Assembly (NCBI GenBank): GCA_015228935.1
Contig: JADGCO010000034.1
Coordinates: forward strand, 1 to 42,219
Direction: 5' to 3'
Origin: Magnetococcales bacterium
GTDB taxonomy: Bacteria; Pseudomonadota; Magnetococcia; Magnetococcales; DC0425bin3
Length of the DNA: 42,219 bases
Positions 34,769 to 42,219 of the stretch are shown piece after piece (within the stretch, counting starts at the first letter, position 1; every line of letters starts with the position of its first letter). Below the pieces are notes generated by a model that had not been told where the DNA came from, did no database searches, and was given only the letters and a program-made list of their open reading frames with translations. A program made the position numbers and the translations under genes.

Positions 34769-35542
34769 TCAGGGAAATCGTCCGCTGTGTCCCAAAGCAA
34801 AGCGGGCCATCCATTTTGTCCTGTGTTTGAGAATACTTAAATAAATTTTATCGAAAAAAGTGCCCTTGCCCAGGTTTTTCATATATTTCTTCCCATCCGT
34901 ATGCAGAATGACGGGTTCCTGAAGCAGGTCTCCATAGATCCATCCTTCCCTGTATTGTCTCGTAATGTTTTCTTCTATACCGGAAGAGCGGGCTTTCTTG
35001 ATATTGATCAACGGCATGTATGTCAATCGGGCGTGTTCCCTGTCAAGCAAATGGGGATTGTTTGAAAACTGCGTCGTTTTGCAAAACGGCACGTCTCCAA
35101 CACAGTCCGGCACGGCAGACAAGGTTTCCACGGTGGTAGACTGGTTTGGAAATCGATTGAATCTCACATAGGGAATGGAATTGTTTTGCATCGACTGACA
35201 TATGGTCAACAAGTCATGACGCAACCTGCCCTGGATGAATACCCAATCGTGTTCAAATTGCAACAGGCAGTCTGCATCACTGAGCTGGATACTTTTCAGA
35301 TAGCCGTCCGCCAGTCCCCTGGTATAATAAAATGTGAATGGGTAACTGACAAGAGAGGCAGCAACTTTTTGATAAAATTGCATTCGATTGTGAATGAACG
35401 GGCCGTGATGACAAAAGACTTTTATTGAATTGAAAATATCGAGTCCAACCTGTTCATGCAACGATTCAATCGTATTGAAAAATGGTGTATCATCGATATG
35501 ATTGCTGCAAAAATTTGTAAACAAATTCAGATCAAGTTTCAT
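34769..35542 (-). CDS. Uncharacterised protein, possibly a glycosyltransferase-like enzyme
   Basis: This 257-residue protein has no domain I can name with certainty. It reads like a GT-A type fold: IKVFCHHGP, YYTRGLADGYLKSI, and an acidic LLQFEHDWVF in the place of a DxD motif. A C-terminal basic region (LKHRTKWMARFALGHSG) follows. The gene is AT-rich and convergent with the MBL gene (5-base gap). Its ATG abuts the end of a MITE-like element, so its untranslated leader and any promoter lie within or beyond that element. AAGGG about 13 bases upstream, inside the element, is the only ribosome-site candidate. Confidence 0.6.
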   Translation of the reverse strand: MKLDLNLFTNFCSNHIDDTPFFNTIESLHEQVGLDIFNSIKVFCHHGPFIHNRMQFYQKVAASLVSYPFTFYYTRGLADGYLKSIQLSDADCLLQFEHDWVFIQGRLRHDLLTICQSMQNNSIPYVRFNRFPNQSTTVETLSAVPDCVGDVPFCKTTQFSNNPHLLDREHARLTYMPLINIKKARSSGIEENITRQYREGWIYGDLLQEPVILHTDGKKYMKNLGKGTFFDKIYLSILKHRTKWMARFALGHSGRFP

Positions 35543-35696
35543 GATCTATTCAGAACCCTTGCAAAAAAAAGACTTGATATGAAAGGCTTTGTTGGGGCTT
35601 TGCCCCAAACCCCGCCAGGGGGAAGGGCAGAGCCGCTCCCCCCTGGACCCCCATCCCAGTTTTTCAAACATTTTCAATGGGGGGCTGAATAGATAC
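35542..35696 (-). mobile_element. MITE-like element, copy 3 (155 bp, inverted)
   Basis: Ends ATCTATTCAG (35544-35553) and CTGAATAGATAC (35685-35696) are inverted repeats matching for the inner 10 bases. The core hairpins are those of copy 2 in the opposite orientation, and the length is the same, 155 bp. Flanking target duplication is weak (only TTTCA shared). It lies between pgm and the AT-rich unknown gene and reaches that gene's start codon. Confidence 0.75.
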
Positions 35697-35714
35697 GTTT
35701 TTCATTCCATTTGA

Positions 35715-37430
<1,716 letters not shown>

Positions 37431-37550
37431 TCAGATGTGGTCCGTTTCCCAACCCCTGGTGGGCCATGTCGGCACACATCTTTTGTCCAAAACGGAACGC
37501 GCACCCCCCTTGTCTCGGCAGGTGCGCTTCCTGATTGGACACCATTGGCA

Positions 37551-38573
37551 TCAAGATCGGTTACGAAGCATGTTCTGGTTGATTTCCTCTTCCGAGGCAT
37601 CATAATCCCAAACGAAAGTCTGGTCTGTGATGGGGGGGCGGACGTACCCTTCATTGGTCTTGCGCGGCGGAAGTTTGATGGGCTTGGGGGTCAGATCTTC
37701 GTAGGGAATCATGCGCAACAGATGGCTGATGCAGTTGAGGCGCGACCGTTTTTTGTGATCGGCATCCACCACATACCAGGGGGCTTGTTTGATGTCGGTG
37801 TGGGCGAACATTTCATCCTTGGCCCGGGAATACTCCACCCAACGGTTGCGGGATTCCACGTCCATTTCGCTGAGCTTCCACCGTTTGCGCGGGTCCCGGA
37901 CCCGTTCCTGAAAGCGTTTCTCCTGCACATCATCACTGACTGAAAACCAGTATTTGATCAGGATGATGCCCGATCTGACCAGCATGCGTTCGAATTCAGG
38001 GCAGGAACGGAGAAATTCCCGGTATTCATCTTCCGTACAAAATCCCATGACCCGTTCCACACCGGCGCGGTTGTACCAGCTCCGGTCGAACATGACCATT
38101 TCGCCTTTTGTGGGTAGATGCGGGACATACCTCTGAAAATACCACTGATTTTTTTCCCGGGTGGAAGGCGTACCCAGGGCGACCACCTTGACGATACGTG
38201 GATTGAGCCGCTCCATGATGCGTTTGATGACCCCACCCTTGCCGGCGGCATCGCGTCCCTCGAAGATGACGACAACCTTGAGCTGTTTCTGCCGGATCCA
38301 CTCCTGGAGTTTGACCAGCTCCACCTGGAAAATGGCCATCTGCTTTTCAAAAACCTTGTTGGAAACATCTTTTTGATGTTTCCCCTCCGGTTTTTGATGT
38401 GGCGTCACGTTGCTTTTGTCATCCTCTTTTTTTTCTACGTTTATTTTCTTTTCCTTTTTCTTCATGTTTTCCTTGTTTTTGTTTTTCTTTTTCTTCTTGT
38501 TGCGATCACTATTTTCTTGATGTTTCTCGGTGTCTTCTTCATCGTCAACCATATCAACTGAAATATGTGTCAT
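37551..38573 (-). CDS. ppk2: Polyphosphate kinase 2 (second copy) with a lysine-rich N-terminus
   Basis: The C-terminal ~270 residues are PPK2: GRDAAGKGG (from residue 106), LNPRIVKVVALGTPS, WYFQRYVPHLP, FDRSWYNRAGVERVMGF, and the lid RFQERVRDPRKRWKLS. It is clearly paralogous to the copy at 24149-25000. Residues ~16-70 are an unusual lysine/glutamate-rich, low-complexity arm (e.g. NRNKKKKKNKNK-like) that could bind polyphosphate or other polyanions; this is inference. The ATG at 38573 is chosen because AAGGA stands 7 bases upstream; the longer start at 38618 has none. Confidence 0.94.
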   Translation of the reverse strand: MTHISVDMVDDEEDTEKHQENSDRNKKKKKNKNKENMKKKEKKINVEKKEDDKSNVTPHQKPEGKHQKDVSNKVFEKQMAIFQVELVKLQEWIRQKQLKVVVIFEGRDAAGKGGVIKRIMERLNPRIVKVVALGTPSTREKNQWYFQRYVPHLPTKGEMVMFDRSWYNRAGVERVMGFCTEDEYREFLRSCPEFERMLVRSGIILIKYWFSVSDDVQEKRFQERVRDPRKRWKLSEMDVESRNRWVEYSRAKDEMFAHTDIKQAPWYVVDADHKKRSRLNCISHLLRMIPYEDLTPKPIKLPPRKTNEGYVRPPITDQTFVWDYDASEEEINQNMLRNRS

Positions 38574-39033
38574 AAGATGTTCCTTTTTTGTCTCGTCAAG
38601 CGTCCCGAAGGCAGGCAACAGTCAATTTTTTCTGGCAGAAACGGCTGCCTACCTTGACCTGAGTACCCATTTTCATGGTTCCACTCAACAAACCATTACC
38701 ATTATGGGCAGTTTCTGTCGATGGTTGCAGTTGGTTCTGGGCGAGATGCTGTGAACGGGATCGCCGGGGGGAAAGGGGACCGACGTTCCGGCGGGAGAAA
38801 AGCTTTTGCTTTTCATTCGCTCCGGTCGTGTGTTTGTGTTTGGGCCGATGTGCGAACAAACTGCGGGCCGAATTTAACCAGAATTAGTTGGCAACTCGGA
38901 TTCTTTGTTTTGTGAGCCAGAAATGTGGCAATCTTCGATCGTGTTCTCGGCGGGGGTGTTGTCTGGATTTCGTGAATGTTTCTCAGTTTCGGCTTCACGA
39001 AGGGCGCCTTGAATGGCTTGAACAAATGGATCG
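38574..39033. other. Gap upstream of ppk2, with a possible displaced C-terminal reading frame
   Basis: From 38877 to 39036 the minus strand is open in a frame shifted relative to the gene at 39034-39825. It reads plausibly as protein (TNDPFVQAIQGALREAETEK). The remainder, about 38574-38870, shows no convincing gene and probably carries the ppk2 promoter. Confidence 0.4.
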
Positions 39034-39825
39034 TTAGTTTTTTTCAGCGGCAGGAATAATAGGGTTGATTGCTTCTTCAACAAATGCATGAAGGTTTTCC
39101 GATATTGTATTGTCTCGTTTCTTGCATTGTTCCACGAATTTTTGTGCGACTTGCACCACTTCTTCAATTTCTATTGATAATTGGACTACTATTGGCAGCC
39201 AATCCGGACTTGTGTTGACTTTAACTGAATCAAATTTCCAGGCACTTTTCCATGTGCTGTTGGTAAGACAGGGACGTTCCAGACAATCACCATCAGCAAA
39301 TAAATGATTACGGCAACAATGGGTCACGGGAACCAGTTTACCACCAGTCAGGTTCCCGGACGGTAGTTGTCCGACCAATTGGAACCTGATGGATTTGCTG
39401 TCTGCTATATAACCAAACTCGGTAAAGGTTTTGTAAAAACTTGGATGTATTAAATCTTCAGGAAACACATCCTGTCCTGAATCAGCATGGAATTTAAAAG
39501 CGCGGCTAAGCAAAAAATCCTGATCAAGACAATAATATTTCTGTTTTTCCTCGTTTTTTTCATTTTTAATGTCAGGGCAATAATTTTTATTGCGGTCGAA
39601 CAAATTTTTTGGATGATCAATGGTTAATTTTGGCAATATTTTTGTTCCCGCAATATAAACCCACCCTTCGTCACCTTCGTGTACGCCATTTGTACCAGAA
39701 GTAAGGTAACGATAACAACATCTCATTTGATTTCTATTTTCTATGAGACGCCCCTCTCCGGGTTTGGCAGGATATAGCCTGAATGGTTTAGTAATTTTAG
39801 ACGGAGAGTCTTGAACACGACACAT
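39034..39825 (-). CDS. Unknown protein, apparently frameshifted at its 3' end
   Basis: This 263-residue protein is not one I recognise. It has several scattered cysteines and histidines (MRCCYRY, VTHCCRNHLFADGDCLERPC), which suggest a metal site. A C-terminal helix (VQVAQKFVEQCKKR) follows. The ATG at 39825 has GGAAG 8 bases upstream; a TTG at 39840 is possible. It ends at TAA (39034-39036) just after a run of seven A on the coding strand (39038-39044). Loss of one A would join it to ~57 further codons (to about 38877), making a ~320-residue protein. AT-rich; part of the right-edge accessory segment. Confidence 0.6.
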   Translation of the reverse strand: MCRVQDSPSKITKPFRLYPAKPGEGRLIENRNQMRCCYRYLTSGTNGVHEGDEGWVYIAGTKILPKLTIDHPKNLFDRNKNYCPDIKNEKNEEKQKYYCLDQDFLLSRAFKFHADSGQDVFPEDLIHPSFYKTFTEFGYIADSKSIRFQLVGQLPSGNLTGGKLVPVTHCCRNHLFADGDCLERPCLTNSTWKSAWKFDSVKVNTSPDWLPIVVQLSIEIEEVVQVAQKFVEQCKKRDNTISENLHAFVEEAINPIIPAAEKN

Positions 39826-40075
39826 GGCGGTATCTTCCAATTGTTAAACAGACACAATAAATGCCATTCCAGAGCATTCTAATCCAGACAGATGGGGGTT
39901 AATTTGTTAAAAATATGCAAACACCATAAAAATTAATCATAATCGACAATTCTTGCCTACAAAACATCTCAAAGCGGCCATGCTTTAATAAAATTAAAAA
40001 TTTTTGGTAAAAAACCAAACAGATGGATTATGCGAACGGGAAATCCATTAGACAATCCATTCATATTCATTGATT

Positions 40076-41557
40076 TTATTGGCGAAGATACCTTAAAGAA
40101 TGATATCGCTGGGCTGCATCAGCACGGGACGGTGACACAAAACGCCCCCAGGAGATCATTTCGCTTTCCTGGTTCCAGGGTGGGGAATCCTTTAGTAGAT
40201 CAAGGCGTTGTGTATAATTTTCAGAATTGACTGAATCCTCACTGATGGCCACCTGATCAAGGACCATATGTCCATACTCTTGTTTCAACAAAGAATTATG
40301 GATTCCAGTCAAACACAACTGGCTGAACCCGACACTCTTGAACGACTCCTGTCCCAATTGTCGATTTTCCGACCACTCCATGCCTCGTTGCCGAAGCTGC
40401 CGATTTCGTTGCAGATAATCCACGGCTGTGGACAGAACAGATTCTGAAGAAAGACGGGTACTTTCATCGGCAGTTTCGTCTTTGGCAGAGTGCAACAGAC
40501 TATAAATCCATGCGGGACAAAATTTTTGCCAGTTCCGGGTCGATTGTATGATCGCTTCATGGATCATTTTTTGCGTTTCCGGAGATGGCATGGACATGGA
40601 TGTACCCAAAGCTGCTGACAATTGTTCCTGCGTTTCGCTTGTCAAACCTGCTGCGCCATGGCCATCAATCAGAACCGAGAAGAGTAGCGCCAAGTCGTTG
40701 CGAGAAACTGTTCCCGACTCTCCTTCCTTGATGAAAGCCAGCGTCGGCACTCTCTCTGGTTCCCGTCCAGCTCCCTGAAACAAGGAAGTGCGCTCGGGGT
40801 GTGAATGGCCAACAGCCAATACCATTTGGCTGATCTTGGCGATACACATGCGTCCAATATTCACACGTTTTTTTTCCCCCAGGCAATACTGATAATCAGT
40901 AAAGACGATCTCTGACATTTCTGTCAGATAATTTTTAAAAAGTGCTTTGACGGCACGCACCTGTTGTTGATTGAGACCGACACACGGCCTTCCTTCGACC
41001 TGCAACACGGCAATGGACACTCGCAATAATGAACTGCTGCTGCGTTTGCAAACTTCAATACTGCCCCAAACCGAGACCGTAAATTTTTTTTGTGTCGCGA
41101 TGTGGCGCAGTTCCAAAACATATTGATCAGATCTGACGACACCTTGTTGGGAATAATCTTTCGGGATCTGCTTTTGTCTGTCTGTTTCGTAACCAGAAAA
41201 ATAGTCCAGTTTACTCCCATTTACCAACTGCCACTCCTGGAGTGCCGCTGTGTTGACGACCCCTTCACTGGCCGGAGAAGCATCGTTGTTACACGGCGGG
41301 AAATTGACCCGCTTCGTCAAGGCCCGATCCAGGGGAGTACCGACTGCCCGGCAAAAAAAACGGCTGCGAATGCTCAGCAACTCCTCCGTAAAAGAGAGCA
41401 TGACATTCATGTCGTTCGGCACCAGACCCGAGCAAACCCTTTGCCAGGTCATGACCGGGATATTAAAAAACCCTTCAGAATCGATTGATCCAAGCGTATC
41501 GACTGCGCACGCCAGACCATCATGGCGGTGAGGCATCTCTGAAAGGCGTGAGTTCAT
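40076..41557 (-). CDS. Unknown 493-residue protein
   Basis: I do not recognise a domain. The middle looks structured (HIATQKKFTVSVWGSIEVC, ISQMVLAVGHSHPERTSLFQ, DLALLFSVLIDGHGAAG), and the C-terminal ~130 residues are hydrophilic and helical. No membrane segments or signal peptide. The ATG at 41557 has GGA nearby; a TTG at 41620 is in frame but has no ribosome site. It lies between two other unknown minus-strand genes. The 235-base gap after it (39841-40075) is very AT-rich and empty as far as I can see. Confidence 0.6.
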   Translation of the reverse strand: MNSRLSEMPHRHDGLACAVDTLGSIDSEGFFNIPVMTWQRVCSGLVPNDMNVMLSFTEELLSIRSRFFCRAVGTPLDRALTKRVNFPPCNNDASPASEGVVNTAALQEWQLVNGSKLDYFSGYETDRQKQIPKDYSQQGVVRSDQYVLELRHIATQKKFTVSVWGSIEVCKRSSSSLLRVSIAVLQVEGRPCVGLNQQQVRAVKALFKNYLTEMSEIVFTDYQYCLGEKKRVNIGRMCIAKISQMVLAVGHSHPERTSLFQGAGREPERVPTLAFIKEGESGTVSRNDLALLFSVLIDGHGAAGLTSETQEQLSAALGTSMSMPSPETQKMIHEAIIQSTRNWQKFCPAWIYSLLHSAKDETADESTRLSSESVLSTAVDYLQRNRQLRQRGMEWSENRQLGQESFKSVGFSQLCLTGIHNSLLKQEYGHMVLDQVAISEDSVNSENYTQRLDLLKDSPPWNQESEMISWGRFVSPSRADAAQRYHSLRYLRQ

Positions 41558-41764
41558 TATTTTCCGTTCCGCTCTGGTTGTTAACGGAGATTCGCCCTTT
41601 TCGGTTATTGGCTTTGCCAAGTTATTTCAGCACCGCCATTCCTACAATAATCTAATCGACCGTTAGCCCAAACGCAAGTCACTTTTATAGTAATTTATTC
41701 TTACATAATTACAGTTATATACTTAAAATAGTGCCCAACCTGAAAGAAACACGAACAGACATGC

Positions 41765-42199
41765 TTATGCTTGACTCTTTACTGCCTTGTCCTCAAAACT
41801 TTCCAGATCTTTTTTTACCTCCTCGTCTGGAGATATAAAGCGAAAAGAGATATCCTCCCTCCATTTTTTTGTATCAACATCAATGAAAGGCTCGATGATT
41901 CGGTTGAATGTATCAATCCATGCCTGGCGATGACCCGACACATCATTCGAATTTCCTGTTGAGATTTGTGTGACACCTGCATCGCATAATCCATCCTGAT
42001 CTCCTGGAATCCAGGGCATTCTGGGCAGTTTATAGTTTTCGTTGGACAGATACTTGTCACAAAACTCTTTTGCTTTTTCCAACAGAACAGGCCGGTTCAG
42101 TGATGAATCACCCGATTGATTATTTTTCTTGCCATGAAAATTATTCTGACTGGCATTATGCTCATGTACTGGTTCAGCGTGAATCCGACAAACGACCAT
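41765..42199 (-). CDS. Unknown protein near the window edge, possibly incomplete at its N-terminus
   Basis: At least 144 residues, with no family I recognise. A hydrophilic N-terminal part rich in Asn and Lys is followed by PRMPWIPGDQDGLCDAGVTQ and an acidic C-terminus (DEEVKKDLESFEDK). The frame stays open upstream of the ATG at 42199 to the window end, so a start beyond 42219 is possible. It shares strand and low GC with the two genes at 39034-41557. Confidence 0.5.
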   Translation of the reverse strand: MVVCRIHAEPVHEHNASQNNFHGKKNNQSGDSSLNRPVLLEKAKEFCDKYLSNENYKLPRMPWIPGDQDGLCDAGVTQISTGNSNDVSGHRQAWIDTFNRIIEPFIDVDTKKWREDISFRFISPDEEVKKDLESFEDKAVKSQA

Positions 42200-42219
42200 C
42201 GCGGATAAGCTACTTTTCA

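Noticed and set aside
38877-39167. A separate 97-residue gene
   Set aside because: Its first part overlaps the 263-residue gene in another frame and has no start signal; it is better explained as the shifted end of that gene.

Overview
The window looks like chromosomal DNA of a Gram-negative proteobacterium. It holds a ribosomal-protein operon (rpsF-priB-rpsR-DUF2232-rplI), a chemoreceptor, PilZ and HDOD signalling proteins, a secreted lytic transglycosylase, a periplasmic-type dihaem cytochrome c and ComEC. A DUF2232 membrane protein between rpsR and rplI is an alphaproteobacterial trait, while priB in the same operon is more beta/gamma-like. Together with the many GC-rich hairpin repeats, this hints at an early-branching lineage such as Magnetococcales. 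That placement is inference; there is no rRNA or tRNA here to test it.

Layout. 1-5049: a CofD-like/GT2 fusion with a damaged or incomplete 5' end, a two-gene Panacea-type toxin-antitoxin candidate, and an AT-rich multi-spanning membrane protein whose stop codon is supplied by a small mobile repeat. 5050-6858 (minus strand): a radical SAM/SPASM-like protein and an FmdB-type zinc ribbon, among several copies of a hairpin repeat. 6859-9571 (minus): the rpsF operon. 9643-20179 (plus): pgeF, a lytic transglycosylase, a NudL-like Nudix hydrolase, small membrane and unknown proteins, PilZ, a sulfotransferase-TPR fusion translationally coupled to a methyltransferase, an MCP, a Pcm-family protein and a dihaem cytochrome c. 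20186-25592 (minus): a CgeB-like glycosyltransferase, then a compact PPK2 / AAA ATPase / PIN nuclease / cytidylate-kinase-like operon, and a small membrane protein. 26181-34763 (mostly plus): comEC with an internal 15-residue repeat, and a very large transporter-HEAT-cNMP-binding fusion followed by HDOD and metallo-beta-lactamase-fold genes. 34769-38573 (minus): an unknown possible glycosyltransferase, phosphoglucomutase and a second PPK2. 38574-42219 (minus): an AT-richer accessory segment with three unrecognised genes, one apparently frameshifted.

The most notable observations are: (i) a miniature inverted-repeat element family of about 155 bp with 12-bp terminal inverted repeats, one copy with a perfect 8-bp target duplication; (ii) the PPK2-AAA-PIN-nucleotide-kinase operon, a candidate stress or defence module; (iii) the transporter-HEAT-cNMP fusion; (iv) repeated short tandem duplications that cover gene 3' ends; and (v) the unrecognised three-gene segment at the right edge. 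Functional calls come from motifs read by eye; no database search was possible.
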